In this document: one piece after another, positions 44,110 to 52,565 of the stretch | How the letters are laid out: each line of letters begins with the position of its first letter | How positions within the stretch are numbered: the stretch's first letter is position 1 | Assembly: GCF_910585425.1 (NCBI RefSeq) | Contig: NZ_CAJUCP010000021.1 | Span: 1-64,000 of the forward strand | Reading direction: 5' to 3' | Length of the DNA: 64,000 bases | From: an uncultured Acetatifactor sp. | Lineage (GTDB): Bacteria; Bacillota; Clostridia; Lachnospirales; Lachnospiraceae | Translations under genes and position numbers: made by a program | The notes under the pieces: model-generated | The model's database searches: none | What the model saw: only the letters and a program-made list of their open reading frames with translations | Told to the model about the DNA's origin: nothing

Positions 44110-45081
44110 ATGGAACCGGTCATAAAGGTCAGCGGACTCAAAAAAACTTTCCAGCAGGTCAAGGCGGTGGACGGCATCGACTTCCAGGTGGAGCAGGGGG
44201 AGCTGTTCGGCTTCCTGGGGGTGAACGGAGCGGGGAAGTCCACCACCATCAACATGCTGTGCACCCTGCTTGCGCCCACGGCAGGGGAGGCGGCGGTCTG
44301 TGGGCACAGGCTGGGCAGGGAGGATGAAGCCATCCGGCGCCAAATCGGGGTGGTGTGGCAGAACAACTGCCTGGACAACAAGCTGACCGTACAGGAGAAC
44401 CTGACCGTCAGGGGCTCCCTGTACGGCCTGAAGGGCGGGAGGCTTAAGGAAAGCATAGGCAGAGTGGGCGAGAAGCTGGGGCTTTTGCCGCTGTTCGGCA
44501 GACGGTATGAGCATCTCTCCGGAGGGCAGAAGCGGCGCTGCGAGATCGGGGCCGCGCTGGTGAACACGCCCCGGCTCCTGTTCCTGGACGAACCCACCAC
44601 CGGGCTGGATCCCGCCACAAGACAGACGGTCTGGGAGAGCCTGGAGGAGCTGCGGCAGGAAGGGGTCACCGTCTTCCTGACCACCCACTATATGGAGGAG
44701 GCCGCCCGGGCCACCCATATCGCCGTCATGGACAGCGGAAAGATTCGGGAGACGGGAACGCCCTTTTCGCTGAAGGAGCGCTTTGCCAGAGACCGGCTCC
44801 TGCTGATTCCCAGGGAGGGGAAGCGCGGGGAGCTGGCGGAGATCCTGGCCAGGCACCAGGGGGAGCCTGGCGGCGGGGGAGGGAAGGAGGGCTGCATGAC
44901 GGCGGAAGAAGGCGACGGGGAGACATTCGTGGTGACCCTCCCGGAGAGCCTGGCGGCCATCCCGATCCTCCGGGAGGCGGAGCGGTGCCTGCGGGGCTTC
45001 GAGCTGGTACAGGGCTCCATGGATGACGTATTTTTGAACATAACAGGTAAAGCGCTGGGAAAACAGGGGGGAGAATCATGA
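44110..45081 (+). CDS. ABC exporter ATP-binding protein, DrrA/NatA type
   Basis: 323 residues from ATG at 44110 (AGGAGACGAC upstream). Walker A is GVNGAGKSTTIN near residue 42, signature LSGGQKRRCEIG near residue 138, Walker B LLFLDEPTTGLDP near residue 157 and the H-loop His in TTHYMEEA near residue 193. A Gly/Glu-rich low-complexity stretch interrupts the C-terminal domain near residues 255-275. The next gene, overlapping by four bases, encodes the ABC-2 permease, and a LytTR regulator follows. An exported drug, peptide or lipid is likely; nothing in the sequence fixes it. Confidence 0.93.
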   Translation: MEPVIKVSGLKKTFQQVKAVDGIDFQVEQGELFGFLGVNGAGKSTTINMLCTLLAPTAGEAAVCGHRLGREDEAIRRQIGVVWQNNCLDNKLTVQENLTVRGSLYGLKGGRLKESIGRVGEKLGLLPLFGRRYEHLSGGQKRRCEIGAALVNTPRLLFLDEPTTGLDPATRQTVWESLEELRQEGVTVFLTTHYMEEAARATHIAVMDSGKIRETGTPFSLKERFARDRLLLIPREGKRGELAEILARHQGEPGGGGGKEGCMTAEEGDGETFVVTLPESLAAIPILREAERCLRGFELVQGSMDDVFLNITGKALGKQGGES

Positions 45082-45986
45082 AGGAAATCGGATATCTGGT
45101 AAAGAGGAACAGCCTGCTGTTCTTAAGGGAGCGCTCCGCAGTGTTCTTCTCGCTGCTGTCCATGCTCATCGTGCTGGCGCTGATGGTGATATTCCTGGGG
45201 CGGATGAACAGCCAGGCTCTGGTGGACCTGCTCTCGGAATGGGGCGGGGAGAGGGATCTGGCGGCGGATGAAAGGAATGCGGCCTATCTGATTCAGCTCT
45301 GGACCCTGGCGGGGATTCTGGTGGTCAATGCGGTGACGGTGACCCTCACGGTGACGGGGATTATGGTGCAGGACGAGACAGAGAAGCGGCTTATGGCGTT
45401 CTATGTGACGCCGGTGAGCAGGCTGAAGCTCTCCCTGGGCTATATCCTGTCCGCATGGCTGGTGGGGACGGGGATGTGCCTGCTGACCCTGGCGGCGGGG
45501 GAGGGGTATTTCGCCCTCCAGGGATACGGGCTGCTGAAGGCGGGGAGAGTGCTTGCGCTTGTGGGCATGATCGCCCTGAACACCTTCGTCTTCGCTGCGA
45601 TCGCCTACCTGTTCGCGCTGTCCGTCCACAACAGCAGCGCCTGGAGCGGCCTGCTGACGATCGTCGGCACGCTGGTGGGCTTCGTGGGAGGAATCTATCT
45701 GCCCATGGATTCCCTGTCCGCCCCGGTACAGTCGGCGCTGAAATGCCTGCCTGTGCTCCACGGCGCGTCCATGATGCGGCAGGTCTGCACGGAGGAGGCC
45801 ATAGGGGAAGCCTTTGCGGGAATGCCCCGGGGCGCAGAGGATATCTTCCGGGAGGCCATGGGAATCACCGTCATGGCGGGGGAGCATAAAATTTCTTCGG
45901 GAGAACAGGTGCTGATTCTGCTGCTTTATGCTATAATAGCCATTGGCGCAGGAGCAGTCCTGAGCAGGCGCAGGAAGCTGCGCTGA
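45078..45986 (+). CDS. ABC-2 type permease
   Basis: 302 residues with an ATGA overlap on the ATPase gene. One N-terminal helix (AVFFSLLSMLIVLALMVIFL), a 50-residue external loop and five more helices give the six-helix ABC-2 layout; the late GTLVGFVGGIYLPMDSL block near residue 200 is typical. It forms the membrane part of the exporter whose ATPase is encoded just upstream. It is followed after 65 bases by the LytTR gene. Confidence 0.9.
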   Translation: MKEIGYLVKRNSLLFLRERSAVFFSLLSMLIVLALMVIFLGRMNSQALVDLLSEWGGERDLAADERNAAYLIQLWTLAGILVVNAVTVTLTVTGIMVQDETEKRLMAFYVTPVSRLKLSLGYILSAWLVGTGMCLLTLAAGEGYFALQGYGLLKAGRVLALVGMIALNTFVFAAIAYLFALSVHNSSAWSGLLTIVGTLVGFVGGIYLPMDSLSAPVQSALKCLPVLHGASMMRQVCTEEAIGEAFAGMPRGAEDIFREAMGITVMAGEHKISSGEQVLILLLYAIIAIGAGAVLSRRRKLR

Positions 45987-46051
45987 GAGAGGGCGGCAGA
46001 AAGCCCCGGGCAGGGAAGCTTTGGGGGCAGATGCGAGTCAGGGGGACGGGA

Positions 46052-46489
46052 ATGAAGATTACGATACAGGATCTGCCGGAGGGGGAGGAAGAGGAGATCG
46101 TCATCCGGTGCAGAGGCATGGACGAACAGCTCCTGAAGCTGGTGTACGCCCTGCGGGCGGGGCGGGAGAAGCTCACCGTCTCCAGGCAGGAGCGGCTGTT
46201 TCGGATACTGCCGTCCGCGGTCTACTATTTTGAGGCCGTGGACAACAGGGTGTTCGCCTATCTGGAGAAGGAGGTCTACGAGACGAAGCTGAAGCTGTAT
46301 GAGCTGGAGGAGCGGCTGGCGGGCACGGACTTCTTCCGGGCGTCCAAGTCCACGGTGATCAACCTGGCCAAGGTGGAGAGCTTAAGCCCCGCCTTCAACG
46401 GACGCTTCGAGGCGGCCATGAAGAACGGGGAGAAGCTGATCGTCTCCCGGCAGTATGTGCCGGTTCTGAAGGAAAAGCTGGGATTGTAG
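46052..46489 (+). CDS. LytTR-domain transcriptional regulator
   Basis: 145 residues from ATG at 46052, which has GGGGGAC upstream; the frame is open 21 bases further with no better site. A short N-terminal domain (to about residue 45) is followed by a LytTR DNA-binding domain: YYFEAVDNRVFAYLEKEVYE, then FFRASKSTVINLAKVESLSP and IVSRQYVPVLKEKLGL. There is no receiver domain. Stand-alone LytTR proteins of this kind are usually paired with a DUF3021 membrane protein, which is the next gene, and with an ABC exporter, which precedes it. It probably regulates this operon. Confidence 0.9.
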   Translation: MKITIQDLPEGEEEEIVIRCRGMDEQLLKLVYALRAGREKLTVSRQERLFRILPSAVYYFEAVDNRVFAYLEKEVYETKLKLYELEERLAGTDFFRASKSTVINLAKVESLSPAFNGRFEAAMKNGEKLIVSRQYVPVLKEKLGL

Positions 46490-46508
46490 GCCTGCGCGGA
46501 GGATTGAT

Positions 46509-46955
46509 ATGATAAAAATACGGTTTTTGTTCAAGGTATTTTCGACGGTGACGGCCCTCGTGGTGGTGGCCGTCGCGGTGTTCACCACCATACTGGAGCC
46601 GGCCCCTATGATAGAGACGGTTGTCCTGTGGCAGATTCCGGCGGTGTCCGCCCTGTGCACCCTAAGCTGCCTGATCTATCCCTGGAACAGGACTCCGGGG
46701 AAGACAGAGATGGGAATCCGCACCGTAATCCACTACCTTCTGGTCAACGGGATCGTGCTGGGGGCGGGCTTCTGGTTCGAATGGTATCGGATCGACCGGC
46801 TGGGGAGCGTGGCGTCCATGCTCCTCACCATTGCCGTGGTCTTCGCCCTGGTATCGGCCATAACCTGGGCCCAGGCCTTGGAGGAGGCGAAACAGATGAA
46901 CGAAAGGCTCAGGGAATACCAGCAGAAAAAGGCAGAGGGCGAAATCATGGATTGA
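46509..46955 (+). CDS. DUF3021 family membrane protein
   Basis: 148 residues with four hydrophobic segments (for example VFSTVTALVVVAVAVFTTIL and TVIHYLLVNGIVLGAGFWFE) and a C-terminal cytoplasmic helix rich in Glu/Lys. Position, length and topology fit DUF3021, a family almost always encoded beside a LytTR regulator. It is thought to modulate the regulator's activity from the membrane; the mechanism is not established. ATG 46509 lies 19 bases after the LytTR stop. Confidence 0.85.
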   Translation: MIKIRFLFKVFSTVTALVVVAVAVFTTILEPAPMIETVVLWQIPAVSALCTLSCLIYPWNRTPGKTEMGIRTVIHYLLVNGIVLGAGFWFEWYRIDRLGSVASMLLTIAVVFALVSAITWAQALEEAKQMNERLREYQQKKAEGEIMD

Positions 46956-47024
46956 CAAGCATGGGATTTTACAGTACATTTATAGTTAGAAGGAACAGGA
47001 GATTCCTGACAGGGAGTATATGAG

Positions 47025-47675
47025 ATGAGACTGCGCAACATTACGGGCTCCAGGGAGGCGATCGCCGGGAGCCCTTATGTGGTGCCGGAGGAATTGCAGC
47101 CGCAGTGCCCCGGCAGATGGAGGGAGATGTTCGGAAATGGAAATCCTATCCACATTGAAATCGGTATGGGAAAGGGGAAATTCATCCATACTATGGCTAG
47201 GGAGCATCCCCGCGTCAACTACGTGGGCATCGAGAAATACTCAAGCGTCCTGATTCGGGCCGTCCACAAGATGGAGGCGGAGGAGCTGCCGAACCTGAAG
47301 TTCCTGCGGATGGAGGCGGAGGACATCGCGAAGGTCTTCGGGCCCGGGGAGGTGGACAGGATCTACCTGAACTTCTCGGATCCCTGGCCCAAGGACAGGC
47401 ATGCCAAGCGAAGGCTGCCCTCCAGGCAGTTCCTGGCCCGCTTCCGGGAGATCTTGAAGCCCGGCTGCAGGCTGGAGTTCAAGACGGACAACAGGGAGCT
47501 GTTCGACTTCGCCCTGGAGGAGCTTGCGCCCGCGGGGTGGACAGCCGACCAGGTGACCTATGACCTCCACAGCGATTCGCGCCTGATGGAGGGGAACGTG
47601 ATGACGGAGTACGAGGAGAAGTTCTCATGTCTGGGGAACCCCATCTGCAAGTACATCTCCCATCCCGGGCAGTGA
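47025..47675 (+). CDS. trmB: tRNA (guanine-N7)-methyltransferase
   Basis: 216 residues; AGGGAG precedes ATG 47025. The S-adenosylmethionine-binding motif IHIEIGMGKGKFIHTMA lies near residue 42 and the TrmB signature YLNFSDPWPKDRHAKRRL near residue 115, with the C-terminal FKTDNRELFDFALEEL near residue 155. It methylates G46 in the variable loop of many tRNAs. It is a housekeeping gene on the same strand as the ABC/LytTR operon, 69 bases after DUF3021. Confidence 0.95.
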   Translation: MRLRNITGSREAIAGSPYVVPEELQPQCPGRWREMFGNGNPIHIEIGMGKGKFIHTMAREHPRVNYVGIEKYSSVLIRAVHKMEAEELPNLKFLRMEAEDIAKVFGPGEVDRIYLNFSDPWPKDRHAKRRLPSRQFLARFREILKPGCRLEFKTDNRELFDFALEELAPAGWTADQVTYDLHSDSRLMEGNVMTEYEEKFSCLGNPICKYISHPGQ

Positions 47676-47873
47676 ACGGAACCGGGATGCCCATATGAGG
47701 CAGGAAGGCTCGCGGGACAGCGCGGGGATTTTGGGACAGGCGAAGGGGAAATCCCATAGGACAGCCCGGGCGGAGGCGGCTGCGGGGCAGACAGCGGGGC
47801 AGGTCTGCGGTGTGGAAGACAGTCAGGAAGATGATAACGGCGCACCGGAAGGGTGCAGAAAAGAGGTAGAATC

Positions 47874-48194
47874 ATGGAATACAAATTTACGGCGGACAAT
47901 TTCGATGCGGAGGTACTGCAGGCAGCCGAGCCCGTGCTGGTGGACTTCTACGCGGACTGGTGCAATCCCTGCAGGATGATGGGCCCGGTGGTGGCCAAGA
48001 TGGCGGAGGCCTTTGAGGGGCGGCTCAAGGTGGGGAAATGCAATATCGATGAAAACATGCAGTTAGCCCAGACTTACCGCATCTCCAGCATCCCGGCCTT
48101 CGTGGTCTTCAAGGGCGGCAAGCCTGTGGCCAACTATGTGGGCGCCATGTCGGCGGCGGATTTCCAGGCAAAGATTGAGCAGGTGCTGGCGTGA
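47874..48194 (+). CDS. thioredoxin with CNPC active site
   Basis: 106 residues from ATG at 47874 with AGAGGT before it. The thioredoxin fold is clear: VLVDFYADWCNPCRMMGPVV near residue 22, the cis-Pro in RISSIPAFVVFKGG near residue 72 and the final VGAMSAADF. The redox motif reads CNPC rather than the usual CGPC, which should alter its redox potential. It is a small cytoplasmic disulphide reductase. It is followed by the YitT gene after one base. The 198 bases before it, after trmB, show no feature. Confidence 0.92.
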   Translation: MEYKFTADNFDAEVLQAAEPVLVDFYADWCNPCRMMGPVVAKMAEAFEGRLKVGKCNIDENMQLAQTYRISSIPAFVVFKGGKPVANYVGAMSAADFQAKIEQVLA

Positions 48195-48195
48195 T

Positions 48196-49071
48196 ATGAG
48201 CAGAGAGAACATGGTATATGAGGGGAAGAGGACGCTGGCCTGCATCGTGGCATCACTGATGTACGCCATTGGCGTGAACCTGTTCGTGGTGCCCGCCCAG
48301 TTGTACTCGGGCGGGCTCATGGGCATCTGTCAGGTGATCAGGACGCTGCTGGTGGAATATCTGCACATGAACTTCCACAGCTTCGACATCGCGGGTATCA
48401 TCTACTATATCATCAATGTGCCCATATTCATCATCGCCTTTACCAGGATGGGCCGGAAGTTCTTCGCGAAGACCCTGGTCACCGTCACGGCCATGACGGT
48501 GTTTTTGTCCGTGGTGCCCATCGTGCAGGTGGTGGACGATACCGTGGCGGCCTGCGTGGTGGGAGGTATCATATCCGGGGCCGGGATCGGCATCATCCTG
48601 CGGATGGCGTCCTCCGGCGGCGGGCTGGACGTGGTGGGCGTGCTGCTCACCAAGTGGCGGAGGGATTTCAGCGTGGGGAAGGTGTACCTGATCGTGAACC
48701 TGTCCCTGTACATCATCTGCCTCTTCCTGTTCGACATTGAGATCGTGGTGTACTCTGTGATCTTCGCCGCGGTGCATTCCCTGGCCATAGACAAGGTACA
48801 TATCCAGAACATCAACGTGGAGGCCAATATCATCACCAAGCTGAACAATGTGGACCTGGAGAAGGCCATCATGGAGGAGATCGGCAGGGGCCTCACCAAG
48901 TGGACCACTCTGGGGGCGTACACCTATGAGCAGTCCCATATGCTTTACATCACCCTGTCCAAGTACGAGGTGTCCAGGCTTAAGGCCGTGGTCCACAAGT
49001 ACGATCCCAACGCTTTCATCGTGATCAACGAGGGCGTGACCATAGACGGGAATTTCCTGAAGAAGCTGTGA
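48196..49071 (+). CDS. YitT family membrane protein (DUF161 + DUF2179)
   Basis: 291 residues from ATG at 48196; ATG at 48211 is also possible. The first 200 residues hold five to six membrane helices in the YitT pattern (LMYAIGVNLFVVPAQLYSGG, later GIGIILRMASSGGGLDVVG). The C-terminal 80 residues form the DUF2179 domain (GRGLTKWTTLGAYTYEQSH, then DPNAFIVINEGVTIDG). Its function is not settled. It is preceded by the thioredoxin gene and followed by a stable hairpin. Confidence 0.9.
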   Translation: MSRENMVYEGKRTLACIVASLMYAIGVNLFVVPAQLYSGGLMGICQVIRTLLVEYLHMNFHSFDIAGIIYYIINVPIFIIAFTRMGRKFFAKTLVTVTAMTVFLSVVPIVQVVDDTVAACVVGGIISGAGIGIILRMASSGGGLDVVGVLLTKWRRDFSVGKVYLIVNLSLYIICLFLFDIEIVVYSVIFAAVHSLAIDKVHIQNINVEANIITKLNNVDLEKAIMEEIGRGLTKWTTLGAYTYEQSHMLYITLSKYEVSRLKAVVHKYDPNAFIVINEGVTIDGNFLKKL

Positions 49072-49081
49072 AGTGTGAGAA

Positions 49082-49202
49082 GAAGTTCTAGGGCGCCAAA
49101 GGACGTCGCCCAAGAACTTCTAGGCTTGCAAGCGAATGGATTCGCTTTGCAAGCCGGTCTCACACAGAAGAATGCCCAAAATGCATGGGCATTCTTCCGG
49201 TT
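49082..49202 (+). terminator. three consecutive hairpins after the YitT gene
   Basis: Hairpin 1 pairs GAAGTTCT (49082-49089) with AGAACTTC (49113-49120) plus an inner GGGCG/CGCCC. Hairpin 2 pairs two GGCTTGCAA-type arms around 49123-49156. Hairpin 3 pairs GAAGAATGCCCA (49167-49178) with TGGGCATTCTTC (49186-49197) and is followed by a T-rich stretch, so it is the best terminator candidate. Confidence 0.6.
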
Positions 49203-49221
49203 TTGCAGCGATTGTTTGTGC

Positions 49222-49257
49222 CGTTAGGAACGGCACTGACGTTAGGAACGGCACTGA
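49222..49257. repeat. perfect 18-bp tandem repeat
   Basis: CGTTAGGAACGGCACTGA occurs twice in direct succession (49222-49239 and 49240-49257). It lies between two terminators; function unknown. Confidence 0.85.
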
Positions 49258-49293
49258 CGCTGGCGGTATGTGGGGAAGTGCATGATGCAGATA

Positions 49294-49327
49294 AAAACCT
49301 CCGGGGGCAGCTGCCTGCGGAGGTTTT
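49294..49327. terminator. bidirectional terminator at the end of the DUF1846 gene
   Basis: AAAACCTCCG (49294-49303) pairs with CGGAGGTTTT (49318-49327), giving a U tail on either strand. It lies 12 bases after the DUF1846 stop on the minus strand. Confidence 0.8.
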
Positions 49328-49339
49328 CTCTGTCTTTTC

Positions 49340-50815
49340 CTAATATTTCTTTCTGGCCGTCTGGACAGGCTCGCTGGTCAGATCCACCCCCAGCTTCTTG
49401 TAGATCTTGATGTCCACCTCGGAGAGCATCACGGAGGTATGGACCTGGCAGCCCCGGAGGTTCGGGAGCTGCTCCAGGGAGCGCCTGGCATTGTCGTCAT
49501 GGCAGGCCTCCAGGGACAGGGCGATCAGCACCTCGTCCGTGTGGAGCCTGGGATTCTTCCCGCCCAGGTAGCGCACCTTCAGATTCTGGATGGGCTCGAT
49601 GGCCTCGGGCTTGATCAGCTTCGTATCGTGCTCCACTCCCGCCAGGTATTTCAGGGCGTTCAGAAGCAGGGCGGCGGAGGCCCCCAGGAAGTCCGAGGTC
49701 TTGGAGGTGATGATGCGCCCGTCCGCCAGCTCGATGGCCGCGGTGGGCACGCCCAGCTCCTCCGCCCGTTCCCTGGCGGCGGCAGTGACCCTCCTGTCCT
49801 CAGTGGCGATCTTGGCCTGCTTCATCAGCAGCTCTATCTTGTAGACCTCCGTCTCCGAGGCGCCGTCCCGCACCATCCGGTTCAGGGAGGCGTAGTAGCG
49901 GCGGATGATCTCCATCCGGGAAGCCTCGCAGCATGCCTCGTCGTCTATGATGCAGTTCCCTGCCATGTTCACGCCCATGTCCGTGGGGGATTTGTAGGGA
50001 TTCTCCCCGTAGATGCCCTCGAAGATGGCGTTCAGCACCGGGAATATCTCGATATCCCGATTATAATTTACCGTTGTCTCGCCATAAGCCTCCAGATGGA
50101 AGGGGTCTATCATGTTCACGTCGTTCAGGTCCGCGGTGGCAGCCTCGTAGGCCAGGTTGATGGGGTGCTTTAAGGGTATGTTCCAGATGGGGAAGGTCTC
50201 GAACTTGGCGTAGCCTGCCTTGGTGCCCCGAAGGTTCTCATGGTAGAGCTGGGAGAGGCAGGTGGCCATCTTCCCGCTGCCCGGGCCCGGGGCCGTCACC
50301 ACCACCAGAGGCCTGGAGGTCTCTATGTAGTCGTTCTTTCCGTAGCCGTCTTTGCTGACGATCAGGGGCACATTGGAGGGATACCCTTCGATGGTATAGT
50401 GGAGGTACACTTTGATGCCCTTCTTCTCCAGCTTGGCCTTGAACTGCTCCGCGCTGTGCTGCCCGGCGTAGTGGGTGATGACCACGCTGCCCACATACAG
50501 GCCCCTGCCCTGGAACTCGTCCCGCAGCCGCAGCACGTCCACGTCATAGGTTATCCCCAGATCTCCCCGTATCTTGTTCTTCTCGATGTCGGCGGCGCTG
50601 ATGACTATGACTATCTCTGCGTAGTCGGAAAGCTGCATCAGCATCCGCAGCTTGGAGTCCGGCGCGAAACCGGGAAGCACCCTGGACGCGTGGAAATCGT
50701 CGAAGAGCTTGCCGCCGAATTCCAGGTAGAGCTTGTCCCCGAACTTGGCGATGCGCTCCTTGATATGCTCGGACTGCATCTTCAGATATCTGTCATTGTC
50801 AAAACCGATTTTCAT
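49340..50815 (-). CDS. DUF1846 family protein
   Basis: 491 residues from ATG at 50815, with AGGAGG nine bases upstream. It matches the DUF1846 family over its whole length: start KIGFDNDRYLKMQSEHI, VVVTAPGPGSGKMATCLSQL near residue 170, then ANEIVFPVLNAIFEGIYG-like sequence (EIFPVLNAIFEGIYGENPY) near residue 265 and VRYLGGKNPRLHTDEVLIAL near residue 430. These soluble proteins of about 500 residues are widespread in Firmicutes and have no agreed function; the P-loop-like GPGSGK could bind a nucleotide. It stands alone, convergent to the YitT gene. Confidence 0.9.
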   Translation of the reverse strand: MKIGFDNDRYLKMQSEHIKERIAKFGDKLYLEFGGKLFDDFHASRVLPGFAPDSKLRMLMQLSDYAEIVIVISAADIEKNKIRGDLGITYDVDVLRLRDEFQGRGLYVGSVVITHYAGQHSAEQFKAKLEKKGIKVYLHYTIEGYPSNVPLIVSKDGYGKNDYIETSRPLVVVTAPGPGSGKMATCLSQLYHENLRGTKAGYAKFETFPIWNIPLKHPINLAYEAATADLNDVNMIDPFHLEAYGETTVNYNRDIEIFPVLNAIFEGIYGENPYKSPTDMGVNMAGNCIIDDEACCEASRMEIIRRYYASLNRMVRDGASETEVYKIELLMKQAKIATEDRRVTAAARERAEELGVPTAAIELADGRIITSKTSDFLGASAALLLNALKYLAGVEHDTKLIKPEAIEPIQNLKVRYLGGKNPRLHTDEVLIALSLEACHDDNARRSLEQLPNLRGCQVHTSVMLSEVDIKIYKKLGVDLTSEPVQTARKKY

Positions 50816-50912
50816 TCTGCCGCCTCCTGATTTTTTCAAAAAATACTTTTCTATTCTACCACATTTCCGGGGGGATGGGAATGGGGAAATTGATATTTTG
50901 GGGCAGGATTGT

Positions 50913-50941
50913 TTGACATTTGTGTCAGGTCATATTATCAT
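50913..50941 (+). promoter_or_regulatory. promoter of AAA-ATPase/nuclease paralogue 2
   Basis: TTGACA (50913-50918), 17 bases, TATCAT (50936-50941). The -10 overlaps an upstream ATG (50940), so that ATG cannot be the start and ATG 50976 is preferred. The same arrangement occurs before paralogue 3. Confidence 0.65.
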
Positions 50942-50975
50942 GGAAATAGAAGAAGGAAGAAGGGAGCGCAGGGCT

Positions 50976-52565
50976 ATGGGGATATACGTGAATCCGGGGA
51001 ACATATCGTTCCAGGAGGCCATAAACTCTAAGATTTATGTGGACAAAAGCGAACTGATTCCCTACACCAACAGCGTCATCCGCACCCAGCAGAAGAACCT
51101 GTGCGTCAGCCGCCCCAGGCGCTTCGGGAAGTCCATGGCGGCGGACATGCTGGTGGCGTACTACAGCAGGGGCTGTGACTCCGGCAGGCTGTTCTCCGGG
51201 CTTAAGGCGGAGGAAGACGCGTCCTTCATGGGCCACCTGAACCGCCATAATGTAATCCGGTGGGACGTGCAGCGTTTCGTGGAAAGCAAAAGCGGCTACG
51301 ACAGGTTCATCGATGACATCGAGGACAGGGTGATCCGGGACTTGAAGCGGGAGTTCCCGGAATGCGGCGATTTCCCGGAGGGCAGCAGGCTGAAGACGGT
51401 TCTGGACGAGATATACGGACAGACCGGCCAGGGATTCGTCTTCATCATCGATGAATGGGACTGCGTGTTCCGCCTGGCAAAGGAGCGGAAGGAGGTACAG
51501 AGGGAGTACCTGGACTTCCTGCGGGGCCTGTTCAAGGGGGCGGAGTACGTGGATCTGGCGTACATGACGGGTATCCTGCCCATCAAGAAGTATGGGGAGC
51601 ATTCGGCGCTGAATATCTTCGACGAGTATTCCATGACAGAACCCAAGGGATTGGGGGATTACTTCGGTTTCACCGGGGAGGAGGTCCGCGGGCAATGCGG
51701 GAGGCACGGCGTGGACTATGGGGAGATGGAGCGGTGGTATGACGGCTACCTGATTGGAAGGAGCCATATCTACAATCCGAAGTCCGTGGCGGATGCGCTG
51801 TTGTGGAAGGAGTTCCGGAGCTACTGGACGGGGACGGAGACCTATGAGGCCCTGAAGGTCTACATTGAGAGGGACTTTGATGGGCTGAAAGAGGCGGTGG
51901 TGGGCATGCTGGGCGGGAGACCCTGTAGAATCAGGCCGGAGAGGTTCCAGAACGACATGACTACATTCGGGGCGAAGGACGATGTGCTCACGCTGCTGGT
52001 GCATCTGGGCTATCTCTCCTATGATAGGGAGACCGGTGAGGCCTCCATCCCGAACCTGGAGATTACCCAGGAATTCCTGAACGTGGTGGACAGCCCACAG
52101 TGGGGCGGCCTGACGGAGGCCCTGAACCGGTCTGAGGAGCTGTTGCGCAGCACCTGGGCTATGGACGGGGAGGCGGTGGCTGCGGGGATGTCCGCCATCC
52201 ACAGCGAGACCGCCTCTCTCCTGAAGTACAATAACGAAAACTCCCTGACATGTACTGTCCTGATGGCCTACTACAGTGCAAAGGCCTACTACATGAACCC
52301 CATCATGGAACTGCCCTCCGGCAAGGGTTTCGCCGATGTGGTCTATCTGCCAAAGCGGGACACAGGCCGCCCGGCGCTGGTGGTGGAGCTGAAATGGAAC
52401 AAATCCGCCCGGGGAGCCATAGCCCAGATCAGGGACAGGCAGTACGCTTCATGGATTCAGGGATACACAGGGGATATCCTGCTGGTGGGAATCAGCTACG
52501 ATAAGAAGAGCAAGGAACATACCTGCACCATTGAGGCCTGGAGGAAGGAAGAGGACAATCTTTGA
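50976..52565 (+). CDS. AAA-ATPase-like / PD-(D/E)XK nuclease family protein, paralogue 2
   Basis: 529 residues from ATG at 50976, chosen from the promoter position and the family start MGIYVNPGN; GGGAG lies nine bases upstream. Walker A-like SRPRRFGKSMAADML is near residue 44, Walker B-like FVFIIDEWDCVF near residue 160 and the nuclease motifs FADVVYLPKRD and LVVELKWNKS near residues 455-480. The module is probably cytoplasmic; target and trigger are unknown. The last 465 bases are almost identical to paralogue 3 whereas the first two thirds differ more, which points to duplication followed by local homogenisation. A frameshifted small membrane gene follows. Confidence 0.88.
   Translation: MGIYVNPGNISFQEAINSKIYVDKSELIPYTNSVIRTQQKNLCVSRPRRFGKSMAADMLVAYYSRGCDSGRLFSGLKAEEDASFMGHLNRHNVIRWDVQRFVESKSGYDRFIDDIEDRVIRDLKREFPECGDFPEGSRLKTVLDEIYGQTGQGFVFIIDEWDCVFRLAKERKEVQREYLDFLRGLFKGAEYVDLAYMTGILPIKKYGEHSALNIFDEYSMTEPKGLGDYFGFTGEEVRGQCGRHGVDYGEMERWYDGYLIGRSHIYNPKSVADALLWKEFRSYWTGTETYEALKVYIERDFDGLKEAVVGMLGGRPCRIRPERFQNDMTTFGAKDDVLTLLVHLGYLSYDRETGEASIPNLEITQEFLNVVDSPQWGGLTEALNRSEELLRSTWAMDGEAVAAGMSAIHSETASLLKYNNENSLTCTVLMAYYSAKAYYMNPIMELPSGKGFADVVYLPKRDTGRPALVVELKWNKSARGAIAQIRDRQYASWIQGYTGDILLVGISYDKKSKEHTCTIEAWRKEEDNL

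Noticed and set aside
47695..47979. Small plus-strand frame between trmB and the thioredoxin gene
   Set aside because: It overlaps the thioredoxin start in another frame, has no ribosome site and its composition is low-complexity.
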